A stretch of DNA of 64,000 bases from Novosphingobium sp. PC22D (GTDB taxonomy: Bacteria > Pseudomonadota > Alphaproteobacteria > Sphingomonadales > Sphingomonadaceae). The notes beneath the pieces were generated by a model. It saw only the letters and a list, made by a program, of their open reading frames with translations. It made no database searches and was not told the DNA's origin. Below are positions 8,160 to 17,140 of this stretch, piece after piece. A program made the translations under genes and the position numbers. Location of the stretch: assembly GCF_002556635.1 (NCBI RefSeq), contig NZ_MWMO01000010.1, positions 98,964 through 162,963 on the forward strand, given 5' to 3'. Numbering within the stretch: position 1 is the first letter of the stretch; each line of letters starts with the position of its first letter.

Positions 8160-8951
8160 ATGGCCGCAGGCCTGTTCGACTGCACGGGAAAAGTGACTGT
8201 GGTGACCGGCGGCAACGGCGGTATCGGGCTCGGCTTCGCGACGGGCTGCGCCAAGATGGGCGGCGATATCGCGATCTGGGCGCGTAACGCGGAGAAGAGC
8301 GCCAAGGCCAAGGCCGAGCTGGAAGCGGCCGGCGCCGGCAAGGTCGTCGCCTACCAGATCGACGTTTCCGACGAGGCGAACATCGTCGGCGGGTTCGAGC
8401 AGGTCATGGCCGACTTCGGGCGCGTCGATTGCGTCTTCGCCAATTCCGGCGCGAGCCCGCGCTATGATTCGGTCTTCGATATGCCGACCGAGCATTGGTA
8501 CGAGTTTCAGAAGACAGCGCTGCACGGCGCCTTCTTCACCCTGCGCGAGGGCGCGCGGCACATGGTCGCGCGGGCCGAGGCGGGCGAGCCGGGCGGCAGC
8601 CTCGTCGCCTGTGGCTCGCTCTCGCTGTTCCAGGGGCTCGCCGGCAAGATGGAGTATGCCTCATCCAAGGCGGGAATCGCCGCCACGGTGCGCTGCCTCG
8701 CCGCCGAACTGGGAGTCCACGGCATTCGCGCCAATGTCGTCGCGCCCGGGCTGATCATCACCCCGATGATGGGGGACGATCCGCGCGTGGAACAGGGGCT
8801 CCAGGCGCACTACGGCCCGCAGACGCCGATGAAGCGCGTTGGCTATCCTTCCGATTTCGAGGGCATCGGCGCCTACCTGTGCAGCGATGCCTCCTCGTTC
8901 ATGACCGGCGAGACGGTGGTCATCGACGGCGGCTACATGATCCGCCCCTGA
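8160..8951 (+). CDS. SDR-family NAD(P)-dependent oxidoreductase
   Basis: A 263-residue classical short-chain dehydrogenase. The cofactor loop is TGGNGGIG (16-23), the active site has Ser153 (CGS), Tyr166 and Lys170 (YASSK), and the C-terminus GETVVIDGGYMI is typical. Arg in WARNAEK after the second strand favours NADP. A GAGGAG ribosome site precedes ATG 8160. It is the first gene of an operon with a medium-chain dehydrogenase (31-bp gap) and an MBL-fold protein, probably oxidising/reducing a secondary alcohol or 3-hydroxyacyl-CoA. Confidence 0.9.
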   Translation: MAAGLFDCTGKVTVVTGGNGGIGLGFATGCAKMGGDIAIWARNAEKSAKAKAELEAAGAGKVVAYQIDVSDEANIVGGFEQVMADFGRVDCVFANSGASPRYDSVFDMPTEHWYEFQKTALHGAFFTLREGARHMVARAEAGEPGGSLVACGSLSLFQGLAGKMEYASSKAGIAATVRCLAAELGVHGIRANVVAPGLIITPMMGDDPRVEQGLQAHYGPQTPMKRVGYPSDFEGIGAYLCSDASSFMTGETVVIDGGYMIRP

Positions 8952-8982
8952 CAAGGGACCTTTGGGGGGCGAGGAGAGAGTG

Positions 8983-9990
8983 ATGGAACTTCTGAAGATC
9001 CACGGCGCCGGCGATGTCCGGCTCGACGCTTACGAACGCCCGGCCGCGGGCGCGAAGGACGTCGTCGTCCGGATGAAGTCGGTGGGCATCTGCGGCTCGG
9101 ACCTGAGCTACATCAAGATGGGCGGCATCCCGCCCGGCACCGAGACCGCGCTCGGCCACGAGGGCGCGGGCGAGGTCATGGAAGTGGGCGCCGAGGTGGA
9201 GGGCATCGCGGTGGGCACGCCGGTCATCGTCAACCCGATGATGACGCCCAGCAACATAGGCTCGGGCGGTCCCGAAGGCGCCTTCACCCAGGAACTGCTG
9301 GTGCGCGACGCGCGGCTCGGCGATTCGATCCTGCCGATCCCCGAGGGCATATCCTATGATGTCGCGGCGATGTGCGAGCCGCTCGCCGTCGCGATGCACG
9401 GCGTCAATCGCGCCGAGGTCTCGCCCGGCGACAAGGTCGTGGTCTTCGGCTGCGGCCCGATCGGGCTGGGGATGCTGCTCTGGCTCGTCGATCGCGGCAT
9501 TACCGATGTCGTTGCCTTCGACCTCGCCGAAGAGCGGCTGGAGCGGGCGAGGGCGCTCGGCGTGCAGGCGGCGCTCAATCCGGCGCAATGCGACGTGCGC
9601 GCCGAACTGGCGAAGCTGCATGGCGAAGTGCCGAGCTATGGCCGCGTCGGCGTCGGCACCGATGCCTGGATCGACGCGGCGGGCGCGCCCTCGATCCTCA
9701 CCGACGTGATCATGATGGCCAAGTGGCATTCGCGCATGGTGATCACCGCCGCCTACATGAAGCCGATCGAGTTTCCCGTGGGGCGCATGCTGACGAGCGA
9801 GATGACGATCACCACCGCCGTCGGCTATCCCACCGAAATGCCCGAGGTGATCGCCGCGATGCCGCGTTTGAAGGACAAGATCGCGGCGATGATCAGCCAC
9901 AAGCTGCCGTTCAGCGACGTCATGAAAGGCCTGGAAATCGCCGCCACGCCGCAATCGGCCAAGGTCATGATCGGTTTCGGGGACGCATGA
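8983..9990 (+). CDS. Medium-chain (zinc-type) alcohol dehydrogenase family protein
   Basis: A 335-residue MDR enzyme. Catalytic-zinc ligands Cys37 (GICGSDL) and His59 with Glu60 (GHEGAGEV) are present, and the Rossmann loop GCGPIGLG lies at 156-163. The lobe that usually carries four structural-zinc cysteines is replaced by a Cys-free segment (NPMMTPSNIGSGGPEGAF), so only the catalytic zinc is expected. Preceded by GGCGAGGAGAG and separated by one base from the following MBL gene. Likely oxidises a polyol or secondary alcohol; substrate unknown. Confidence 0.88.
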   Translation: MELLKIHGAGDVRLDAYERPAAGAKDVVVRMKSVGICGSDLSYIKMGGIPPGTETALGHEGAGEVMEVGAEVEGIAVGTPVIVNPMMTPSNIGSGGPEGAFTQELLVRDARLGDSILPIPEGISYDVAAMCEPLAVAMHGVNRAEVSPGDKVVVFGCGPIGLGMLLWLVDRGITDVVAFDLAEERLERARALGVQAALNPAQCDVRAELAKLHGEVPSYGRVGVGTDAWIDAAGAPSILTDVIMMAKWHSRMVITAAYMKPIEFPVGRMLTSEMTITTAVGYPTEMPEVIAAMPRLKDKIAAMISHKLPFSDVMKGLEIAATPQSAKVMIGFGDA

Positions 9991-9991
9991 G

Positions 9992-11278
9992 ATGAGCGAG
10001 GCCCAGGACAGCGCCCCCAAGCTCGCCGATCTCGTCCGCGCGGGCGACGCCCAGACCGAAGCGGTCGCGATCACCGACTTCGTCTTCCAGGCGAACGACA
10101 TCTCGAACGCCTACCTTGTTACCACGAGCGACGGCGACGTGATGGTCAACACCGGCTTCATGGATCATGCAGAGCGCAACAAGGCGTTGCTGGCACCGCA
10201 CCGCACCGGCCCGCTGCGCACGATCGTGCTGACACAGAGCCATGCGGACCATTTCGGCGGCGTGCCCGACTTCGCCGAGCCGGGGACCAAGGTCGTTGGC
10301 GGTCCGGGTTTCGTCGAGGCCAATGCCGACATGATGGCGCTGCAGTCCTTCTTCGGCCCGCGTAGCGGCAAGCTCTGGGCATCGACGCTCAAGCGCGGCG
10401 GCACGCCCAAGCCGCCGCCGATGATCGAGCCCGACATTCTGGTCGATCGCGAACTGAGCCTGGAGGTCGGCGATCGCACATTCGTGCTGATCTCGACGCC
10501 CGAGGGCGAGACCGTGGATAGTCTCACGGTCTGGATGCCGAAGGAAAAGATCGCCTTCACCGGCAATCTGTTCGGCCCGGTCTGGCTGTCGATGCCGTTC
10601 CTCAACACGCTGCGCGGCGACAAGCCGCGACTTGTGAGGAATTACCTCAAGTCTCTCGAAAAAGTCCGCGATCTTGGTGCGGAAATGATCGTGACCGGTC
10701 ATGGCGAGCCGATCCGGGGCGCCGCGCGCATCCGCGCCGATCTCGACACGATGCACGCCGCCGTGAGCCATGTGCGCGACTACACGCTCGAGGGCATGAA
10801 GGCCGGCAAGACGGTCCATGCGCTGATGCATGAATTCGCCTGGCCCGAAGGCATGGCGATCGGCGAATTCCACGGCAAGGCGACCTGGGCGGTCAAGTCG
10901 ATCTGGCGCGAATACGCGGGCTGGTTCCACTACGAGGACGGCACCACCGAGCTTTACGGCGTGCCGCGATCGAGCGTCTATGCCGACCTTGCCGAACTGG
11001 CGGGCGGCGCTTCGGCGATCGCCGCGCGCGCGCTCAAACGCCTCGATGCGGGCGAGCCGCTCCAGGCGATCCACCTCATCGACACCGCGCTCGGCGCGGA
11101 GCCGGGTAACATCGCGGCGCTGCAGGTGAAGAAGGCCGCGCACGAGGTGCTTCTGGCTGCCAGCGGGGGAAGCAACCTGTCCGAAACGATGTGGCTGCGC
11201 TCCGAAATCGCGGCGGCCGAGCGCGCCTTGCAGACGACCGGCGCCGACCGGCCCGCCGACGCGGACAGTGCGACGTAA
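9992..11278 (+). CDS. MBL-fold protein with alkylsulfatase-type dimerisation domain
   Basis: A 428-residue protein: metallo-beta-lactamase fold (about 25-265) followed by an alkylsulfatase dimerisation region (about 275-400, EFHGKATWAVKSIWREYAGW). It lacks the C-terminal SCP2-like domain of full alkylsulfatases (about 650 residues). The metal motif normally HxHxDH reads QSHADH (82-87), so the first His is Gln; a later GHGEP His is kept. It ends the SDR-ADH operon. Hydrolase of an ester, thioester or sulfate ester is possible, but the altered metal site makes the chemistry uncertain. Confidence 0.85.
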   Translation: MSEAQDSAPKLADLVRAGDAQTEAVAITDFVFQANDISNAYLVTTSDGDVMVNTGFMDHAERNKALLAPHRTGPLRTIVLTQSHADHFGGVPDFAEPGTKVVGGPGFVEANADMMALQSFFGPRSGKLWASTLKRGGTPKPPPMIEPDILVDRELSLEVGDRTFVLISTPEGETVDSLTVWMPKEKIAFTGNLFGPVWLSMPFLNTLRGDKPRLVRNYLKSLEKVRDLGAEMIVTGHGEPIRGAARIRADLDTMHAAVSHVRDYTLEGMKAGKTVHALMHEFAWPEGMAIGEFHGKATWAVKSIWREYAGWFHYEDGTTELYGVPRSSVYADLAELAGGASAIAARALKRLDAGEPLQAIHLIDTALGAEPGNIAALQVKKAAHEVLLAASGGSNLSETMWLRSEIAAAERALQTTGADRPADADSAT

Positions 11279-11454
11279 TCGCATCCGCCACGGATGGTTC
11301 GGTCGCGGCGGTATCGATCTCGGGCAATTGGACCTTTTTGCGCGAGCCGGCGTCCGCCATTGAATGGCCGGCGGCCGATCGGATCTTCGATACCTTGCAG
11401 AGCGTGCGCCAGGACATCAACAGCGACCCGCCGCCCTCCCTTGCAGGCCGGGCG

Positions 11455-12564
11455 TCAGGCGAACTGGGCGGCGCTTTCGCAGACCAGTCGCACCAGCTCG
11501 GCCTGGCCGCGCACGTCTAGCTTGCCGTAGAGCTTCTTGGAATAGTTGCGCGTGGTCTCGATCGTCAGGCCCAGCGCCGCGCCCGCTTCGGTCAGCGAGA
11601 GTCCGTCGCTGAGCGCGACGGCCAGTTCCGCCTCGCGCCGGGGCAGATCGAACAGCCGCGCGAATGCGCCGGCACGGTCGCCCGCGTCCCGGCGCGGCAT
11701 GCGCAGCAGCGCGATCATCGCGGGGCGCTCGACGGCGTCGGCATCGCCGGGAGAGGGCGGGCGTGCGCCCGGACAGAGCTGCGCTTCGAGCCGGGGCGTC
11801 TCCTGGAGGACGATCGGCTCGGCGGCCGCGTCGGGATCGGCGGCGAAGTGCGCGGCTGCTGCGATGAGCTTGCGTTCGACCGCCGGTCCGAACTGTCGGA
11901 TACGATCGCCCGCCGCGATCGTGGTTCCGAGCAGCCCGGCAAGCGCGGCTTCGGTCTGCTCGGGCAACGTCAGCACCTCGCCGTTCGCGCGAAACGCGAT
12001 CCAACCGATCCCCGAACGCTGCAGGCCGGCTTGCGAAACCTCGGCGATGGCGCGGTCCCGCTCCTGCGCGAGCAGGCCGCGCAGAACCGTCGCCACATAG
12101 GGTGCCAGGGTCGAAAGCAGCGCGCCCTGGGCGGCGGTGCAGGGGCGACCGCTCGCGATCGAAAGCCACGCGTCGGCGCCGCGCTCGTCGAGCAGGCGCA
12201 CGGTGCGTTCGTCGGCGATCCCGAGCCGCGCCATGTAGCGGCGGCGCTGGGCCTGGCGAACCGGGTCGGCGTCGAAGTATTCGGCCGAGCCGTAGACACG
12301 GCCGGGGCGCAGACGATCGTACTGGATGCGGTCGAGCTCGATCAGCTCCGCGGCGCCTTGTTCGTGAGCGCGGCTGTGCAGGTCGAGCCCCACCCAATAC
12401 CGCACCGGATCGCGTCCCGAGCCGGATCGCAGGTGGATGGCCGCATATACGGCGTCGCAGCGGCGCTTGAAGCGCGAGAGAAACGTCGAAAAGCGCGGGT
12501 TTTCCGCCGCGCCGCCCAGCAGCGGCAAGAGGAGATCGGTTTCGTCGGGGCCGGTGAGCGCCAT
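11455..12564 (-). CDS. LuxR-type (helix-turn-helix) transcriptional regulator
   Basis: About 369 residues (377 if the upstream ATG at 12588 is used). The C-terminal 65 residues form a GerE/LuxR helix-turn-helix ([20 protein letters not shown]...[18 protein letters not shown]). The N-terminal 300 residues match no domain I can name; Arg-rich and Ala-rich. GGGAGG lies only three bases before the ATG at 12564, inside a perfect palindrome, and nothing like a ribosome site precedes 12588, so the start is uncertain. It diverges from cysD, with only about 50-75 bp between, and may control the sulfate operon or itself. Confidence 0.85.
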   Translation of the reverse strand: MALTGPDETDLLLPLLGGAAENPRFSTFLSRFKRRCDAVYAAIHLRSGSGRDPVRYWVGLDLHSRAHEQGAAELIELDRIQYDRLRPGRVYGSAEYFDADPVRQAQRRRYMARLGIADERTVRLLDERGADAWLSIASGRPCTAAQGALLSTLAPYVATVLRGLLAQERDRAIAEVSQAGLQRSGIGWIAFRANGEVLTLPEQTEAALAGLLGTTIAAGDRIRQFGPAVERKLIAAAAHFAADPDAAAEPIVLQETPRLEAQLCPGARPPSPGDADAVERPAMIALLRMPRRDAGDRAGAFARLFDLPRREAELAVALSDGLSLTEAGAALGLTIETTRNYSKKLYGKLDVRGQAELVRLVCESAAQFA

Positions 12565-12567
12565 AAT

Positions 12568-12583
12568 CCTCCCATATGGGAGG
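12568..12583. promoter_or_regulatory. 16-bp perfect palindrome between LuxR-type gene and cysD
   Basis: The string CCTCCCATATGGGAGG is a perfect inverted repeat in the short divergent region between the LuxR-type regulator and cysD. On the minus strand it also contains the GGGAGG ribosome site of the regulator. It could be a dimeric operator for autoregulation, or a hairpin that masks the ribosome site. Inference only. Confidence 0.4.
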
Positions 12584-12637
12584 TTCATTGCGGAATCACT
12601 ACTCTATCTTGATCGCGATCGACGAACGGAGTGGTTC

Positions 12638-13549
12638 ATGAAGACGCTGACGCACCTCGAACGCCTCGAGGCCGAATCCATCCACATCATCCGCGAGGTC
12701 GCCGCCGAGGCCGAAAAGCCGGTGATGCTCTATTCGGTGGGCAAGGACAGCGCGGTCATGCTCCACCTCGCGCGCAAGGCCTTCCATCCCTCGCCGCCGC
12801 CGTTCCCGCTGCTTCACGTCGACACGACCTGGAAGTTCAAGGCGATGTACGAGCTGCGCGACCGCATGGCCTCGGAATCGGGCATGGACCTGCTCGTCTA
12901 CCACAATCCCGAGGCGGCCGAGAAAGGGATCAATCCCTTCGAGCACGGCTCGCTCCACACCGACATGTGGAAGACCGAGGGGCTCAAGCAGGCGCTCGAC
13001 AAGTACGGCTTCGACGCGGCCTTTGGCGGCGCGCGCCGCGACGAGGAAAAGAGCCGCGCCAAGGAACGCATCTTCTCGTTCCGCACCTCCTCGCACGGCT
13101 GGGACCCGAAGAACCAGCGCCCGGAACTGTGGAACCTCTACAATGCGCGCAAGAGCAAGGGCGAATCGATCCGCGTCTTCCCGATCTCGAACTGGACCGA
13201 GCTCGATGTGTGGCAGTACATCCACCTCAACGACATCCCGATCGTGCCGCTCTATTTCGCCGAGAAGCGACCGACCTTCGAGTGGGAAGGGGGGCTGTTC
13301 ATGGCCGACGACATGGATCGGATCGAGAAGATCCTCGGCTACCGCCCCGAAACCACCGACAAGTCGATCCGCTTCCGCACGCTCGGCTGCTTCCCGCTGA
13401 CCGGGGCGGTCGAGAGCGAGGCCAAGACGCTGCCCGAGGTGATCCAGGAGACCCTGCTCACAACGACATCGGAACGCCAGGGCCGCGTGATCGACAAGGA
13501 TTCCGGCGGCGCCGGCATGGAAGTGAAGAAGCAGCAGGGATACTTCTGA
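12638..13549 (+). CDS. cysD: Sulfate adenylyltransferase subunit 2 (CysD)
   Basis: A 303-residue ATP-sulfurylase catalytic subunit that makes APS from sulfate and ATP with CysN. The PP-loop is [11 protein letters not shown] (near 32-42); [16 protein letters not shown] is the conserved Arg-rich segment, and the C-terminus [11 protein letters not shown] is the family signature. Length matches E. coli CysD (302). First gene of cysD-cysNC-cysQ; a sphingomonad-type inverted repeat fills the 96-bp gap to cysNC. Confidence 0.97.
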   Translation: MKTLTHLERLEAESIHIIREVAAEAEKPVMLYSVGKDSAVMLHLARKAFHPSPPPFPLLHVDTTWKFKAMYELRDRMASESGMDLLVYHNPEAAEKGINPFEHGSLHTDMWKTEGLKQALDKYGFDAAFGGARRDEEKSRAKERIFSFRTSSHGWDPKNQRPELWNLYNARKSKGESIRVFPISNWTELDVWQYIHLNDIPIVPLYFAEKRPTFEWEGGLFMADDMDRIEKILGYRPETTDKSIRFRTLGCFPLTGAVESEAKTLPEVIQETLLTTTSERQGRVIDKDSGGAGMEVKKQQGYF

Positions 13550-13563
13550 GGAAGCGCCCTCCA

Positions 13564-13634
13564 CCGCTCGGGCTGAGCCTTTCGAAGCCAGCGAGCGACC
13601 TGCCAACGCCCATCGACAAGCTCGGGGCGAGCGG
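13564..13634. repeat. Intergenic inverted repeat (REP-like, sphingomonad type)
   Basis: Between cysD and cysNC two arms of 22 bases face each other: CCGCTCGGGCTGAGCCTTTC... at 13564-13585 and ...AAGCTCGGGGCGAGCGG ending at 13634, 17 of 22 positions complementary with a 27-base loop. The core GCTGAGCCT-TTCGAAG / TCGACAAGCTC resembles short palindromic elements I know to be scattered between genes in sphingomonads. It may form an mRNA hairpin that tunes cysD versus cysNC levels. Confidence 0.65.
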
Positions 13635-13645
13635 AGATTGAGAAA

Positions 13646-15568
13646 ATGGCCGACACCCAAACCAAAGATGCCGTCTACGTCACCGACAAGCTCATCGCCG
13701 AGGATATCGACGCCTACCTCGAGCAGCACGAGCACAAGACGATGCTGCGCTTCATCACCTGCGGCAGCGTCGATGACGGCAAGTCCACGCTGATCGGGCG
13801 GCTGCTTTACGATTCGAAGATGATCTTCGAGGACCAGCTCGACGCGCTGACCCACGATTCCAAGAAGGTCGGCACGCAAGGCCAGGAGATCGACTTCGCG
13901 CTGCTGGTGGACGGCCTCGCCGCCGAGCGCGAGCAGGGCATCACCATCGACGTCGCCTACCGCTTCTTCAACACCGAGAAGCGCAAGTTCATCGTCGCCG
14001 ACTGCCCCGGCCACGAGCAGTACACCCGCAACATGGTAACCGGCGCCTCGACCGCCGACCTCGCGGTGATCCTGATCGACGCGCGCAAGGGCGTGCTCGT
14101 CCAGACGCGCCGGCACAGCTACCTGTGCCACCTGATCGGCATCAAGAACATCGTGCTCGCGGTCAACAAGATGGACCTGGTCGACTACAGCCAGGAGGTC
14201 TTCGACAAGATCGTCGCCGACTATTCCGAGTTCGCGGAGTCGATCGGCATCGAGAGCTTCACGCCGATGCCGATCTCTGGCTTCAAGGGCGACAACATCA
14301 CCACGAAGTCGCCCAACACGCCGTGGTACGAGGGGCCGACGCTGGTCGATCATCTCGAGACCGTCGAGGTGCTCAGCTCGCTCGACGCGGAAAAGCCCTT
14401 CCGCATGCCGGTGCAGTGGGTGAACCGTCCGAACCTCGATTTTCGCGGCTTTTCCGGCCTGATCGCCACCGGTTCGGTCAAGCCCGGCGACAGGATCCGC
14501 GTGCTGCCTTCTGGCAAGACCAGCAAGGTCAGCCGTGTCGTCGCCTTCGACGGCGATCTCGAGGAAGCGGTCGCGGGCCAGTCGGTCACGGTCTGTTTCG
14601 AGGACGAGATCGACTGTTCGCGCGGCTCGGTGATCGCGACCGCGGACGCGCCGCCCGAGACATCGGACCAGTTCGAGGCGACTTTTGTCTGGATGGCCGA
14701 CGAGCCGATGACGCCGGGCCGCGCCTACTGGCTCAAGCTGGGCACGCAGATGGTCTCGGTGACGGTGCAGGAGCCCAAGTACGTCATCAACGTCAATACG
14801 ATGGAGCACCTTGCCGCCAAGACCTTCGAGCTGAACGCGATCGGCGTCGCCGAACTGGCGACCGACAAGTCGATCGTCTTCGAGCCCTATGCCGACAACC
14901 GCACGCTCGGCGGCTTCATCCTGATCGACAGGATGACCAACGCCACGGTCGCGGCGGGCATGCTGCACTTCTCGCTTCGGCGCGCGCAGAACGTGCACTG
15001 GCAGGCAATCGACATCGGCCGCAAGCAGCACGCGGCGCTCAAGAACCAGAAGCCGGCGGTGCTGTGGTTCACGGGGCTTTCGGGATCTGGCAAATCGACC
15101 ATCGCCAATCTTGTCGAGAAAAAGCTGCACCGGATGAACCGGCACACCTTCCTGCTCGACGGCGACAACGTGCGGCACGGCCTCAACAAGGACCTGGGGT
15201 TCACCGATGCCGACCGCATCGAGAATATCCGCCGTGTGGGCGAGGTGGCCAAGCTCATGACCGATGCCGGCCTGATCGTCATCACCGCCTTCATCTCGCC
15301 GTTCCAGGCCGAGCGCGATATGGTGCGCGCGATGCTGCCCGAAGGCGAGTTCCTCGAGGTCTTCATCGACACGCCGCTCAAGGTTGCCGAGAGCCGCGAT
15401 GTCAAGGGCCTCTACAAGAAGGCGCGGTCCGGCCAGCTCAAGAACTTCACCGGTATCGACAGCCCCTATGAGGCGCCGCGCGAGCCGGAGATCCGAATAG
15501 ACACTACCAAGATGTCGCCCGAGGACGCGGCCACGCTCGTCGTCGACACGCTGCTGGGAGACATTTGA
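13646..15568 (+). CDS. cysNC: Bifunctional sulfate adenylyltransferase subunit 1 / APS kinase (CysNC)
   Basis: A 640-residue fusion. The CysN GTPase part has the P-loop [10 protein letters not shown] (39-48), DCPGHEQ (119-125) and NKMD (174-177), followed by EF-Tu-like beta domains. The CysC part starts about residue 455, with P-loop GLSGSGKST (477-485) and the APS kinase segment [15 protein letters not shown]. It couples GTP hydrolysis to APS synthesis and phosphorylates APS to PAPS. The stop overlaps the cysQ start by one base. Fusion of N and C is common in proteobacteria. Confidence 0.97.
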   Translation: MADTQTKDAVYVTDKLIAEDIDAYLEQHEHKTMLRFITCGSVDDGKSTLIGRLLYDSKMIFEDQLDALTHDSKKVGTQGQEIDFALLVDGLAAEREQGITIDVAYRFFNTEKRKFIVADCPGHEQYTRNMVTGASTADLAVILIDARKGVLVQTRRHSYLCHLIGIKNIVLAVNKMDLVDYSQEVFDKIVADYSEFAESIGIESFTPMPISGFKGDNITTKSPNTPWYEGPTLVDHLETVEVLSSLDAEKPFRMPVQWVNRPNLDFRGFSGLIATGSVKPGDRIRVLPSGKTSKVSRVVAFDGDLEEAVAGQSVTVCFEDEIDCSRGSVIATADAPPETSDQFEATFVWMADEPMTPGRAYWLKLGTQMVSVTVQEPKYVINVNTMEHLAAKTFELNAIGVAELATDKSIVFEPYADNRTLGGFILIDRMTNATVAAGMLHFSLRRAQNVHWQAIDIGRKQHAALKNQKPAVLWFTGLSGSGKSTIANLVEKKLHRMNRHTFLLDGDNVRHGLNKDLGFTDADRIENIRRVGEVAKLMTDAGLIVITAFISPFQAERDMVRAMLPEGEFLEVFIDTPLKVAESRDVKGLYKKARSGQLKNFTGIDSPYEAPREPEIRIDTTKMSPEDAATLVVDTLLGDI

Positions 15569-16305
15569 TGAGCATGACCGACGGCGATCTCGCGGCGCAC
15601 CTCGCCGACCAGGCGGGCAAGATCCTGCTCCAGGTGCGGGCCTCGGGCATGTTCGAGGGCAAGTCGCTGGGCAAGGCGGGCGATCAGACCGCCAACCAGT
15701 TCCTCGTCCACGCGCTGCGCCAGCAGCGGCCCGAGGACGGGCTCCTCTCCGAAGAGGAGAAGGACAACCCTGAGCGGCTCGCCAAGGAACGCGTCTGGAT
15801 CGTCGACCCGGTCGACGGCACGCGTGAATACGGCGAGGAGCGCACCGACTGGGCGGTGCACGTCGGCATGGCCGTCGACGGCGCGCCGACGCTGGGTGCA
15901 GTCGCGCTCCCCGGGCTCGACAAGGTGTTGCGCTCGGATCAGCCCGGCGAGGTGCCGCCCGCCCCCGACGTGCTGCGCATGGTCGTGAGCCGAACCCGTC
16001 CCGCCAAGGAGGCGACAGCGGTCGCCGAAAAGCTGGGCGCGCAGCTCGTGCCGATGGGCTCGGCGGGTGCGAAGGCGATGTCGATCCTGCTCGGCGATGC
16101 CGACATCTATCTGCATTCGGGCGGCCAGTACGAGTGGGATAGCTGCGCGCCCGCCGCGGTCGCGCTCGGCTGGGGCCTGCACTGTTCCCGGATCGACGGC
16201 AGTCCGCTGGTCTACAACCAGCACGACGTCTACATGCCAGACCTGCTCATTTGCCGCAAAGAGCATGCCGACAGGGTTCTGGCGGAAGTCGCGCCGATGA
16301 TTTGA
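15568..16305 (+). CDS. cysQ: 3'(2'),5'-bisphosphate nucleotidase CysQ
   Basis: A 245-residue inositol-monophosphatase-fold enzyme that removes the 3'-phosphate of PAP (and PAPS). Metal motifs SEEEKDN (about 64-70), DPVDGTREY (about 82-90) and the C-terminal WDSCAPAAV are intact. ATG at 15568 shares its A with the cysNC TGA; a second in-frame ATG lies three codons on. PAP is a by-product of sulfotransferases and PAPS reduction, so the gene closes the sulfate activation operon logically. Confidence 0.93.
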   Translation: MSMTDGDLAAHLADQAGKILLQVRASGMFEGKSLGKAGDQTANQFLVHALRQQRPEDGLLSEEEKDNPERLAKERVWIVDPVDGTREYGEERTDWAVHVGMAVDGAPTLGAVALPGLDKVLRSDQPGEVPPAPDVLRMVVSRTRPAKEATAVAEKLGAQLVPMGSAGAKAMSILLGDADIYLHSGGQYEWDSCAPAAVALGWGLHCSRIDGSPLVYNQHDVYMPDLLICRKEHADRVLAEVAPMI

Positions 16306-16329
16306 CGCGAATCGACTGATCAACATTGT

Positions 16330-16342
16330 CGATTATTAATCG
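16330..16342. promoter_or_regulatory. Candidate TetR operator, CGATTA-T-TAATCG
   Basis: A perfect 6+1+6 inverted repeat lies 18 bp before the TetR-family start, in a short AT-rich stretch within otherwise GC-rich DNA. TetR regulators commonly bind such palindromes over their own promoter, so autoregulation is a reasonable inference. Confidence 0.4.
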
Positions 16343-16360
16343 CGGCGCTATGCTCGACCC

Positions 16361-17035
16361 ATGGCTGCGACGCGTACAGATCCAGATGGCCGCTCGCGGC
16401 GCCGGGTTCGCGATCCCGTCGCCACGCGCGAGACCATCCTCGAGGCGGCCAGCAATCTGCTCGCCAGGGACGGGCCCGAAGGCGTCAGCCTTTCGGCGGT
16501 GGCGCATCTCGCCGCCGTCAACCGGGGCACGGCCTACCAGCACTTCGAAACGCGCGAGCGCCTGATCGAAGCGGCGGTCGACTGGGTCTCCGACAAGCTG
16601 TTCCGCGCCGTGTTCGGCGATCCCGAGACGATCGGCGAACGCCGCGTCGAGGAGGTCGATTCCGCCGACATGACCGAGCGCCTGTGCGACTTCGCGATGG
16701 AAAACCCGGACTTGTGCCGCGTCTGGCTGCAGCAGGTGCTCGCTTCGCCCGACCCGCGCCAGGACCCGTTCTGGCGCGAATACTCGGGATCGTTCGGACG
16801 CTTCGCCGCGACCGATCTGGCCGAGCCGGACATCGACGTCGAAGTGCTCTCGGTCGTCAATCTGGCCGGCGTCTTCTTCTGGCCGATCCTCGCCCGCGCG
16901 CACGCGGCCGGCGATCGCCAGCGCACCGAACTGAGCCGCCGATATACCCGCGAAATCCTGCGTCTCTCGCTGTTCGGCACGATGCGTGCCGAGGCGTTTC
17001 CGGCGATCGTCGAGCGTGTTCGGCCCAAGTCCTGA
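16361..17035 (+). CDS. TetR/AcrR-family transcriptional regulator
   Basis: A 224-residue regulator. The N-terminal TetR helix-turn-helix spans about 22-68 (TRETILEAASNLLARDGPEGVSLSAVAHLAAVNRGTAYQHF, abbreviated motif: VSLSAVAHLAAVNRGTAYQH). The C-terminal ligand domain has no signature I can assign. ATG 16361 follows a short AT-rich region with a palindrome. It precedes an acrylyl-CoA-reductase-like gene by about 105 bp on the same strand, a plausible target. Confidence 0.9.
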   Translation: MAATRTDPDGRSRRRVRDPVATRETILEAASNLLARDGPEGVSLSAVAHLAAVNRGTAYQHFETRERLIEAAVDWVSDKLFRAVFGDPETIGERRVEEVDSADMTERLCDFAMENPDLCRVWLQQVLASPDPRQDPFWREYSGSFGRFAATDLAEPDIDVEVLSVVNLAGVFFWPILARAHAAGDRQRTELSRRYTREILRLSLFGTMRAEAFPAIVERVRPKS

Positions 17036-17140
17036 AAAGGCCTTCGCCGGGGCGATGAGCCCGGCCCGTTCCCTTGACGGGGCCGGTGGCGTTGGCCTTG
17101 TGCGGCAGGAACGTTCCACCCGATGCAGAGGAAGAATGCG

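Noticed and set aside
12589..12637. Riboswitch or leader upstream of cysD
   Set aside because: The gap is under 80 bases and shows no structure beyond the palindrome in the divergent gene.
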